Source of the DNA: Escherichia coli DSM 30083 = JCM 1649 = ATCC 11775
GTDB taxonomy: Bacteria > Pseudomonadota > Gammaproteobacteria > Enterobacterales > Enterobacteriaceae
DNA: 64,000 nt
NCBI RefSeq assembly: GCF_003697165.2
Contig: NZ_CP033092.2
Location: 868,001 to 932,000, forward strand
Direction of reading: 5' to 3'
The notes beneath the pieces were generated by a model that was not told where the DNA came from, did not search any database, and saw only the letters and a list, made by a program, of their open reading frames with translations. Of this stretch, positions 56,883 to 64,000 are shown in pieces (position 1 is the first letter of the stretch; each line of letters starts with the position of its first letter). Both the position numbers and the translations under genes were made by a program.

Positions 56883-58115
56883 ATGGCAAAGGTATCGCTG
56901 GAGAAAGACAAGATTAAGTTTCTGCTGGTAGAAGGCGTGCACCAAAAGGCGCTGGAAAGCCTTCGTGCAGCTGGTTACACCAACATCGAATTTCACAAAG
57001 GCGCGCTGGATGATGAACAATTAAAAGAATCCATCCGCGATGCCCACTTCATCGGCCTGCGATCCCGTACCCATCTGACTGAAGACGTGATCAACGCCGC
57101 AGAAAAACTGGTCGCTATTGGCTGTTTCTGTATAGGAACAAACCAGGTTGATCTGGATGCGGCGGCAAAGCGCGGGATCCCGGTATTTAACGCACCGTTC
57201 TCAAATACGCGCTCTGTTGCGGAGCTGGTGATTGGCGAACTGCTGCTGCTATTGCGCGGCGTGCCGGAAGCCAATGCTAAAGCGCATCGTGGCGTGTGGA
57301 ACAAACTGGCGGCGGGTTCTTTTGAAGCGCGCGGCAAAAAGCTGGGTATCATCGGCTACGGTCATATTGGTACGCAATTGGGCATTCTGGCTGAATCGCT
57401 GGGAATGTATGTTTACTTTTATGATATTGAAAACAAACTGCCGCTGGGCAACGCCACTCAGGTACAGCATCTTTCTGACCTGCTGAATATGAGCGATGTG
57501 GTGAGTCTGCATGTACCAGAGAATCCGTCCACCAAAAATATGATGGGCGCGAAAGAGATTTCGCTAATGAAACCCGGCTCGCTGCTGATTAATGCTTCGC
57601 GCGGTACTGTGGTGGATATTCCAGCGCTGTGTGACGCGCTGGCGAGCAAACATCTGGCAGGGGCGGCAATCGACGTATTCCCGACGGAACCGGCGACCAA
57701 TAGCGATCCATTTACCTCTCCGCTGTGTGAATTCGACAATGTCCTTCTGACGCCACACATTGGTGGTTCGACTCAGGAAGCGCAGGAGAATATCGGTCTG
57801 GAAGTTGCGGGTAAATTGATCAAGTATTCTGACAATGGTTCAACGCTCTCTGCGGTGAACTTCCCGGAAGTCTCGCTGCCACTGCACGGTGGTCGTCGTC
57901 TGATGCACATCCACGAAAACCGTCCGGGTGTGCTGACTGCGCTCAACAAAATTTTTGCCGAGCAGGGCGTCAACATCGCCGCGCAATATCTGCAAACTTC
58001 CGCCCAGATGGGTTATGTAGTTATTGATATTGAAGCCGACGAAGACGTTGCCGAAAAAGCGCTGCAGGCAATGAAAGCTATTCCGGGTACCATTCGCGCC
58101 CGTCTGCTGTACTAA
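56883..58115 (+). CDS. serA: D-3-phosphoglycerate dehydrogenase
   Basis: First enzyme of serine synthesis, oxidising 3-phosphoglycerate with NAD (410 residues). Dinucleotide fold IGYGHIGTQLGILAE, catalytic His region LTPHIGGSTQEAQ, and a C-terminal ACT domain (HENRPGVLTALNKIF) for serine feedback. The 255-base upstream gap (56628-56882) is AT-rich and contains the promoter, known in K-12 to be Lrp-responsive. Confidence 0.98.
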   Translation: MAKVSLEKDKIKFLLVEGVHQKALESLRAAGYTNIEFHKGALDDEQLKESIRDAHFIGLRSRTHLTEDVINAAEKLVAIGCFCIGTNQVDLDAAAKRGIPVFNAPFSNTRSVAELVIGELLLLLRGVPEANAKAHRGVWNKLAAGSFEARGKKLGIIGYGHIGTQLGILAESLGMYVYFYDIENKLPLGNATQVQHLSDLLNMSDVVSLHVPENPSTKNMMGAKEISLMKPGSLLINASRGTVVDIPALCDALASKHLAGAAIDVFPTEPATNSDPFTSPLCEFDNVLLTPHIGGSTQEAQENIGLEVAGKLIKYSDNGSTLSAVNFPEVSLPLHGGRRLMHIHENRPGVLTALNKIFAEQGVNIAAQYLQTSAQMGYVVIDIEADEDVAEKALQAMKAIPGTIRARLLY

Positions 58116-58135
58116 TTCCCCTTCTCTGAAAATTA

Positions 58136-58167
58136 ACGGGCAGGTCACTGACTTGCCCGTTTTTTTA
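58136..58167 (+). terminator. serA terminator
   Basis: ACGGGCA ... TGCCCGT hairpin followed by seven T. Confidence 0.85.
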
Positions 58168-58299
58168 TCCCTTCTCCACACCGTTGCCGCATTGCGCATT
58201 CTACTTTGCGAGTCTGCTCCAGAAAATAAATCAAAGTCAGATCAATGCGTTGTGTTTATTTAATGGGGATTTACGATGGCAGGGCAGCATGGGGCTGTA

Positions 58300-58440
58300 A
58301 CGGTAAAGCCCTCACCGAAGCGAGGGCTTGAAGGAGAAGGGTTATGATGCGACTTGTCATCATACTGATTGTACTGTTACTCATAAGTTTCCCGGCTTAT
58401 TAACAGTCAGTCACAGGGGAGGAACAATCCTCCCTTACCC
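58300..58440 (-). ncRNA. sibC: SibC antisense RNA (antitoxin); ends approximate
   Basis: The strand opposite ibsC carries the conserved Sib arrangement: it would be transcribed through the complement of the ibsC start and ORF. It would end at the hairpin AAGCCCTCGCTTCGGTGAGGGCTT (58305-58330 region). Sib RNAs are about 140 bases and block toxin translation. The position between serA and fau matches K-12 sibC. Exact ends cannot be set from sequence alone. Confidence 0.7.
58344..58403 (+). CDS. ibsC: IbsC toxic membrane peptide
   Basis: A 19-residue hydrophobic peptide, MMRLVIILIVLLLISFPAY, preceded by a strong ribosome binding site (AAGGAGAAGGGTT). This is the type I toxin of the Ibs/Sib family, which inserts into the inner membrane when antisense SibC is scarce. 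As I recall, K-12 IbsC has Ser where this one has Pro17. Confidence 0.88.
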   Translation: MMRLVIILIVLLLISFPAY

Positions 58441-58504
58441 TTACTCACTAAATTAGGTCAAAGAATCAACGATGTCAATCAGGGCGATGCGGGATGTATC
58501 GCCC

Positions 58505-59107
58505 TTACCATTCCCAGACTTTCGACGGTGTAACCACCGCAGGCAGTGGAATATCCCATTTCTCCACTGGGAGTTTTTCTACTAACTGGCAATCATGCGC
58601 ATAACCCACCGGTTGCATTTTATAGTGCTGCCAGTTTTGTAAGGTCCGATCATAAAAACCACCGCCCATTCCCAAGCGTTGACCGTATTCATCAAAAGCC
58701 ACCAGCGGCGTGATCAATACATCTAACCGGGAAAGGGGAAGCACATCGCGCACGTCCAGTTTTGGCTCGTGGATCTTCAACCTGTTCATCACCAGTTCGC
58801 TTTGCGGATGGTAATTCAGGAACAGCAAGTTACCGGCACTAAAGGGATGCAAAACTGGAAGATATACGCGCTTACCGGCGCGCCAGAGTTGTTCTATGAG
58901 TGGCTGGGTGTCGAGTTCGCCATCAAAAGAGAGGAATACAGCGACCGTATGCGCCATCACCACTGGGGGATACGTCATCATCCGGGTAGCGGCTTGTTGA
59001 CCCATTTCCTGCTGTTGTTCCGGCGTTAACGTACGACGACGTTGCCGAATCATTTTGCGGATTTCTTGTCGGGATAATGTCAGTGGGAGTTCTGGTAGTT
59101 GCGTCAT
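58505..59107 (-). CDS. fau: 5-formyltetrahydrofolate cyclo-ligase family protein
   Basis: A 200-residue protein (YgfA) of the 5-formyl-THF cyclo-ligase family, which returns 5-formyl-THF to the folate pool. It has VFLSFDGELDT, the ATP-binding RLGMGGGFYDRTL and VGYAHDCQLVEKLPVE. The start at 59107 (MTQLPELPLTLS) fits a 200-residue product; an internal Met 18 residues in is an alternative. It is cotranscribed downstream of 6S RNA and 21 bases from it. Confidence 0.93.
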   Translation of the reverse strand: MTQLPELPLTLSRQEIRKMIRQRRRTLTPEQQQEMGQQAATRMMTYPPVVMAHTVAVFLSFDGELDTQPLIEQLWRAGKRVYLPVLHPFSAGNLLFLNYHPQSELVMNRLKIHEPKLDVRDVLPLSRLDVLITPLVAFDEYGQRLGMGGGFYDRTLQNWQHYKMQPVGYAHDCQLVEKLPVEKWDIPLPAVVTPSKVWEW

Positions 59108-59128
59108 GGCTGGTGCCAGGTAAGAAGG

Positions 59129-59311
59129 GAATCTCCGAGATGCCGCCGCAGGCTGTAACCCTTGAACCCTTGGTTCAAGGTGAATGTGTCGTCGCAGTTT
59201 TAAGGCTTCTCGGACGGACCGAGCATGCTCACCAACCGCGGAGCGCCACATTCTTGTGGTATGAAATATCGGCTCAGGGGACTGGCCCGCTTGCGAACAT
59301 CTCAGAGAAAT
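59129..59311 (-). ncRNA. ssrS: 6S RNA
   Basis: A 183-base gene starting ATTTCTCTGAGATGTTCGCA and ending GCGGCATCTCGGAGATTC on the minus strand; the two ends pair to close the long rod-like structure that mimics an open promoter and binds sigma-70 RNA polymerase in stationary phase. The gene order zapA-ssrS-fau is conserved. Confidence 0.98.
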
Positions 59312-59352
59312 TTTGTCTTCACGGTTACTCTACCACAGTAAACCGAAAAGTG

Positions 59353-59682
59353 TCATTCAAAGTTTTGGTTAGTTTTTTCGGTGATGCGACCTTGTTCAAG
59401 TAACGCTTGTTCTATGGTCTGCTGCAGCATCCGAATACGCTGTTCCATACTTGCCGCGTAGTCACGAGTCTTCGCTTTTTCTTGCGCTAACTCATAGCTG
59501 ATATTCAATGCGGCAATGAAGACCAACTGTTCAGTATTTGTGACTCTAGTGCGTTCTTTCAGATCTTGCAACCGTTGGTTCAGATCATCCGCTGCCTGAT
59601 TCAACGCATCCCTTTGGTCAGGCGGGCAGTTCACACGCAGTGAACGGCCAAAAATTTGGATATCGACGGGTTGTGCAGACAT
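59353..59682 (-). CDS. zapA: Cell-division protein ZapA
   Basis: A 109-residue protein that crosslinks FtsZ filaments in the Z ring. N-terminal globular part ([20 protein letters not shown]) and a C-terminal coiled coil (residues about 60-105). Upstream of 6S RNA, and divergent from ygfB. Confidence 0.97.
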
Positions 59683-59849
59683 GCCACCTTCCTGCTGATT
59701 GACTGCGCTGCCTTCGTCTTTAGACCCATGGTCTGCGAAGGGGCGACACTATAGCTACCCTGATGAGAAGAGACAAGCCCTTTTCTGGTCCACCAGGGCC
59801 CAAAGTGGTAGCATATCATGAATATTCCTCCCTTTGACGACGAATGCTT

Positions 59850-60428
59850 ATGTCTATACAGAACGAAATGCCTGGTTACAACGAAATGAACCAGTATCTG
59901 AACCAACAAGGGACGGGTCTGACCCCTGCTGAGATGCATGGTTTAATCAGTGGGATGATATGTGGCGGTAACGATGACAGCTCATGGCTGCCGCTACTTC
60001 ACGACCTGACGAACGAAGGCATGGCTTTCGGTCATGAGCTGGCACAGGCACTGCGCAAAATGCACTCTGCCACCAGCGATGCCCTGCAGGATGACGGCTT
60101 CCTTTTTCAGCTTTATCTGCCTGATGGCGATGATGTCAGCGTTTTCGATCGGGCTGATGCGCTGGCTGGTTGGGTCAATCACTTCCTGCTTGGTCTTGGC
60201 GTTACGCAACCGAAGCTGGACAAAGTGACCGGCGAAACCGGTGAAGCCATCGACGATCTGCGTAACATCGCGCAGTTGGGTTACGACGAAGACGAAGATC
60301 AGGAAGAGCTTGAAATGTCGCTTGAAGAGATCATCGAGTACGTCCGTGTTGCCGCGCTGTTATGCCACGACACCTTTACTCATCCGCAACCGACCGCGCC
60401 AGAAGTACAAAAACCGACTCTACACTAA
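59850..60428 (+). CDS. ygfB: UPF0149 protein YgfB
   Basis: A 192-residue protein starting [20 protein letters not shown]; helical, acidic, with the family motif [17 protein letters not shown]. Function in E. coli is unknown. The start at 59850 is preferred over an ATG two codons upstream. First gene of the ygfB-pepP-ubiH-ubiI unit, 25 bases before pepP. Confidence 0.95.
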
Positions 60429-60453
60429 AAACAAAAAACGTAAGGAGAGTGTT

Positions 60454-61779
60454 ATGAGTGATATATCCCGGCAAGAATTTCAGCGTCGCCGTCAGGCCCT
60501 GGTAGAGCAAATGCAACCCGGCAGCGCCGCGCTGATTTTTGCTGCACCAGAAGTAACACGTAGCGCCGACAGCGAATACCCCTATCGTCAGAACAGTGAC
60601 TTCTGGTACTTCACCGGCTTTAACGAACCGGAAGCGGTGCTGGTGCTGATTAAAAGCGATGACACTCATAACCACAGCGTTTTGTTTAACCGCGTTCGCG
60701 ACCTGACGGCAGAGATCTGGTTTGGTCGTCGCTTAGGCCAGGATGCCGCGCCAGAGAAACTGGGCGTTGACCGCGCACTGGCATTCAGCGAAATCAATCA
60801 GCAACTTTATCAACTACTTAATGGTCTGGATGTGGTTTACCACGCCCAGGGCGAACATGCATATGCTGATGAAATCGTGAACAGCGCGCTTGAGAAACTG
60901 CGTAAAGGTTCGCGGCAAAATCTCACCGCACCGGCAACGATGATCGACTGGCGTCCTGTTGTTCATGAAATGCGCCTGTTCAAATCACCAGAAGAGATTG
61001 CCGTACTTCGCCGCGCGGGTGAAATCACCGCACTGGCGCATACACGGGCGATGGAAAAATGCCGTCCGGGGATGTTCGAGTACCATCTGGAAGGCGAAAT
61101 TCACCACGAATTTAACCGCCACGGTGCGCGTTACCCTTCCTATAACACCATTGTTGGCAGCGGTGAAAACGGCTGCATTTTGCACTACACCGAAAACGAG
61201 TGTGAACTGCGTGACGGTGACCTGGTGTTGATTGACGCGGGTTGTGAATACAAAGGTTACGCTGGCGACATTACCCGCACCTTCCCGGTCAACGGCAAAT
61301 TCACTCAGGCTCAGCGTGAAATCTATGACATTGTGCTGGAGTCTCTTGAAACCAGCCTGCGCCTGTATCGTCCGGGAACTTCCATTCAGGAAGTCACTGG
61401 TGAAGTGGTGCGCATCATGGTTAGCGGTCTGGTAAAACTCGGCATCCTGAAAGGTGAAGTTGATGAACTGATCGCTCAGAACGCCCATCGTCCTTTCTTT
61501 ATGCATGGCCTTAGCCACTGGTTAGGACTGGATGTTCATGACGTTGGTGTTTATGGTCAGGATCGCTCGCGTATTCTGGAACCGGGTATGGTTCTGACCG
61601 TAGAACCAGGGCTGTATATTGCGCCGGATGCAGAAGTGCCAGAACAGTATCGCGGTATCGGCATTCGTATTGAAGACGATATTGTGATTACCGAAACCGG
61701 TAATGAAAACCTCACCGCCAGCGTGGTGAAAAAGCCGGAAGAAATCGAAGCGTTGATGGCAGCTGCGAGAAAGCAATGA
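60454..61779 (+). CDS. pepP: Xaa-Pro aminopeptidase P
   Basis: A 441-residue manganese peptidase removing N-terminal residues that precede proline. The dinuclear metal site lies in LIDAGCEYKGYAGDITRT (two Asp), HGLSHWLGLDVHD (His), VEPGLYI (Glu) and GIRIEDD (Glu). The start at 60454 follows TAAGGAG; a longer frame overlapping ygfB is rejected. It overlaps ubiH by 4 bases (ATGA). Confidence 0.98.
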   Translation: MSDISRQEFQRRRQALVEQMQPGSAALIFAAPEVTRSADSEYPYRQNSDFWYFTGFNEPEAVLVLIKSDDTHNHSVLFNRVRDLTAEIWFGRRLGQDAAPEKLGVDRALAFSEINQQLYQLLNGLDVVYHAQGEHAYADEIVNSALEKLRKGSRQNLTAPATMIDWRPVVHEMRLFKSPEEIAVLRRAGEITALAHTRAMEKCRPGMFEYHLEGEIHHEFNRHGARYPSYNTIVGSGENGCILHYTENECELRDGDLVLIDAGCEYKGYAGDITRTFPVNGKFTQAQREIYDIVLESLETSLRLYRPGTSIQEVTGEVVRIMVSGLVKLGILKGEVDELIAQNAHRPFFMHGLSHWLGLDVHDVGVYGQDRSRILEPGMVLTVEPGLYIAPDAEVPEQYRGIGIRIEDDIVITETGNENLTASVVKKPEEIEALMAAARKQ

Positions 61780-62954
61780 GAGTAATCATCGTCGGTGGCG
61801 GCATGGCGGGCGCGACGCTGGCGCTGGCTATTTCCCGGTTAAGTCACGGGGCGCTGCCAGTACATTTGATTGAAGCGACCGCGCCAGAGTCACATGCGCA
61901 TCCGGGCTTTGATGGACGAGCTATTGCGCTGGCGGCGGGTACCTGTCAGCAACTGGCGCGCATCGGCGTCTGGCAATCTCTGGCTGATTGCGCAACTGCC
62001 ATCACCACAGTGCATGTCAGCGATCGTGGTCACGCTGGATTTGTCACCCTCGCCGCAGAAGATTACCAACTGGCGGCGCTGGGGCAGGTTGTCGAATTGC
62101 ACAATGTCGGGCAACGGCTGTTTGCATTGCTGCGCAAAGCACCTGGCGTAACGCTGCATTGCCCTGATCGCGTGGCTAACGTTGCCCGTACTCAGAGCCA
62201 CGTTGAAGTGACGCTGGAGAGTGGTGAGACGCTGACGGGCCGCGTGCTGGTAGCCGCTGATGGCACCCATTCAGCGTTAGCCACCGTGTGCGGCGTTGAC
62301 TGGCAGCAGGAGCCTTACGAACAACTGGCTGTGATTGCCAACGTTGCGACTTCCGTTGCGCATGAAGGGCGCGCTTTTGAACGCTTTACGCAACATGGCC
62401 CGCTGGCGATGTTGCCGATGTCTGACGGACGCTGTTCGCTGGTCTGGTGTCATCCACTGGAACGGCGCGAAGAGGTGCTGTCGTGGAGCGACGAGAAGTT
62501 TTGCCGTGAACTCCAGTCGGCCTTTGGCTGGCGACTTGGGAAAATTACTCATGCCGGTAAACGCAGTGCTTATCCGCTAGCGCTAACCCGCGCCGCCAAA
62601 CCTATTACCCATCGTACCGTGCTGGTGGGCAATGCGGCGCAAACTCTGCATCCCATCGCCGGGCAAGGATTTAACCTCGGTATGCGTGATGTCATGAGCC
62701 TTGCGGAAACCCTGACTCAGGCGCAGGAACGCGGAGAAGACATGGGTGATTACGGCGTATTGTGCCGTTATCAGCAGCGTCGACAGAGCGATCGCGAAGC
62801 AACCATCGGCGTCACGGACAGCCTTGTACATCTTTTTGCCAACCGGTGGACCCCGCTGGTTGTCGGGCGCAACATCGGGCTGATGACGATGGAATTATTT
62901 ACCCCGGCACGCGATGTGCTGGCGCAGCGCACCCTCGGTTGGGTGGCGCGTTGA
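61776..62954 (+). CDS. ubiH: 2-octaprenyl-6-methoxyphenol hydroxylase
   Basis: A 392-residue flavin monooxygenase of ubiquinone synthesis (C1 hydroxylation). FAD-binding motif IIVGGGMAGATLALA, a DG motif in VAADGTHSALA, and GNAAQTLHPIAGQGFNLG. It works in the Ubi complex at the membrane with UbiI, encoded 22 bases downstream. Confidence 0.98.
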   Translation: MRVIIVGGGMAGATLALAISRLSHGALPVHLIEATAPESHAHPGFDGRAIALAAGTCQQLARIGVWQSLADCATAITTVHVSDRGHAGFVTLAAEDYQLAALGQVVELHNVGQRLFALLRKAPGVTLHCPDRVANVARTQSHVEVTLESGETLTGRVLVAADGTHSALATVCGVDWQQEPYEQLAVIANVATSVAHEGRAFERFTQHGPLAMLPMSDGRCSLVWCHPLERREEVLSWSDEKFCRELQSAFGWRLGKITHAGKRSAYPLALTRAAKPITHRTVLVGNAAQTLHPIAGQGFNLGMRDVMSLAETLTQAQERGEDMGDYGVLCRYQQRRQSDREATIGVTDSLVHLFANRWTPLVVGRNIGLMTMELFTPARDVLAQRTLGWVAR

Positions 62955-62976
62955 AGGCGGTTTTAAGGAATAAACA

Positions 62977-64000
62977 ATGCAAAGTGTTGATGTAGCCATT
63001 GTTGGTGGCGGCATGGTGGGGCTGGCGGTTGCCTGCGGCTTACAGGGGAGCGGCTTACGCGTTGCCGTACTGGAGCAGCGCGTACCGGAACCTCTGGCGG
63101 CGGATGCACCACCACAACTGCGCGTTTCGGCTATCAATGCCGCCAGCGAAAAATTACTCACCCGTCTTGGCGTCTGGCAGGACATTCTCTCTCGTAGGGC
63201 CAGTTGTTATCACGGTATGGAAGTGTGGGACAAAGACAGTTTTGGTCACATTTCGTTTGACGATCAAAGCATGGGCTATAGTCATCTTGGGCATATCGTT
63301 GAAAACTCAGTGATTCACTACGCGCTGTGGAACAAAGCCCGGCAGTCGTCAGATATCACTCTGTTGGCCCCCGCAGAATTACAGCAGGTCGCCTGGGGAG
63401 AAAATGAAACCTTCCTGACGTTGAAAGATGGCAGCATGTTAACGGCGCGTCTGGTGATTGGCGCAGACGGCGCTAATTCTTGGTTGCGCAACAAAGCCGA
63501 TATTCCGCTGACTTTCTGGGATTATCAGCATCACGCGCTGGTGGCGACCATTCGCACGGAAGAACCGCATGATGCGGTGGCGCGGCAGGTTTTCCATGGC
63601 GAAGGCATTCTGGCCTTTTTACCGCTTAGCGATCCGTATCTTTGCTCGATTGTCTGGTCACTGTCGCCAGAGGAAGCGCTGCGGATGCAGCAGGCTAGTG
63701 AAGACGAATTTAATCGCGCGTTAAATATCGCTTTTGATAATCGCCTGGGCTTATGCAAGGTTGAAAGTGAGCGCCTGGTGTTCCCGCTAACGGGGCGTTA
63801 TGCGCGCCAGTTTGCCGCGCACCGTCTGGCGCTGGTGGGCGACGCCGCGCATACCATTCACCCGTTGGCGGGGCAGGGGGTAAATCTCGGCTTTATGGAT
63901 GCTGCAGAGCTGATTGCTGAACTGAAACGGTTGCATCGTCAGGGTAAAGACATCGGGCAGTACATTTACCTGCGTCGCTATGAGCGTAGCCGCAAGCACA
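62977..64000 (+). CDS. ubiI: 2-octaprenylphenol hydroxylase UbiI (3' end beyond window)
   Basis: A flavin monooxygenase paralogous to UbiH that performs the C5 hydroxylation of ubiquinone synthesis (formerly visC). It shows AIVGGGMVGLAVACGL, VIGADGANSWLR and VGDAAHTIHPLAGQGVNLG. 341 codons are present of about 400 expected; the frame is open at the right edge. Start follows TTAAGGAATAAACA. Confidence 0.97.
   Translation, partial: MQSVDVAIVGGGMVGLAVACGLQGSGLRVAVLEQRVPEPLAADAPPQLRVSAINAASEKLLTRLGVWQDILSRRASCYHGMEVWDKDSFGHISFDDQSMGYSHLGHIVENSVIHYALWNKARQSSDITLLAPAELQQVAWGENETFLTLKDGSMLTARLVIGADGANSWLRNKADIPLTFWDYQHHALVATIRTEEPHDAVARQVFHGEGILAFLPLSDPYLCSIVWSLSPEEALRMQQASEDEFNRALNIAFDNRLGLCKVESERLVFPLTGRYARQFAAHRLALVGDAAHTIHPLAGQGVNLGFMDAAELIAELKRLHRQGKDIGQYIYLRRYERSRKH

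Overview
The window is Escherichia coli chromosome, read in the opposite direction to the usual K-12 map. I recognise an almost unbroken K-12-type gene order from pheV and speC through metK, speA, speB, tktA, epd-pgk-fbaA, serA and ssrS to ubiI. All statements about K-12 are from memory, since no alignment was possible. The strain is not K-12. It carries a pheV-linked island end, an extra lipoprotein gene between speA and speB, an SPFH-protein gene beside tktA, and an ECF-type transporter operon beside epd. It also has a collapsed scpA-argK-scpB-scpC locus. This suggests an extraintestinal-type (B2/D/F-like) strain, which is an inference.

Positions 1-4744 are the end of a mobile island: a truncated superfamily-1 helicase gene that runs off the left edge and a P4-type integrase pointing away from tRNA-Phe (pheV, 4942-5017), the attachment gene. 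Core chromosome begins there. Positions 5.1-13.6 kb hold yqgA, speC, the mutY-yggX-mltC-nupG group and trmB-yggL-yggN. Positions 14.6-27 kb hold ansB, yggM, the yggS-yggT-yggU-rdgB-hemW group, yggR, the endA-rsmE-gshB-yqgE-ruvX group, sprT and galP. Positions 27.4-33.3 kb hold metK and the arginine-to-putrescine genes speA and speB, with small genes yqgB/C/D and the accessory lipoprotein.

Positions 33.5-46 kb are the most variable core segment. They hold loiP and tktA, then the SPFH protein, a cryptic mannitol-type PTS operon (cmtB-cmtA-yggP, broken yggF, yggD, yggC), and a five-gene PPC-domain/ECF transporter operon pointing back toward yggC. Positions 46.1-51.5 kb are the glycolytic epd-pgk-fbaA cluster with an ERIC element, then mscS and argO. 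Positions 51.6-55.9 kb hold yggE, ygfI, an in-frame scpA-scpC fusion remnant, argP and the yqfE remnant. Positions 55.9-64 kb hold rpiA, serA, the ibsC/sibC toxin-antitoxin pair, fau, 6S RNA, zapA and ygfB-pepP-ubiH-ubiI; ubiI is cut by the window edge.

Functionally the window is rich in polyamine synthesis (speA, speB, speC), SAM supply (metK), central carbon metabolism (tktA, rpiA, epd, pgk, fbaA), serine synthesis (serA), arginine export and its regulator (argO, argP), and ubiquinone synthesis (ubiH, ubiI). The best candidates for under-described biology are the island helicase with its palindrome and TAATG-coupled leader, the PPC/ECF operon whose second ATPase has a decayed signature motif, the speA-speB lipoprotein, and the reading-frame-preserving scpA-scpC chimera.
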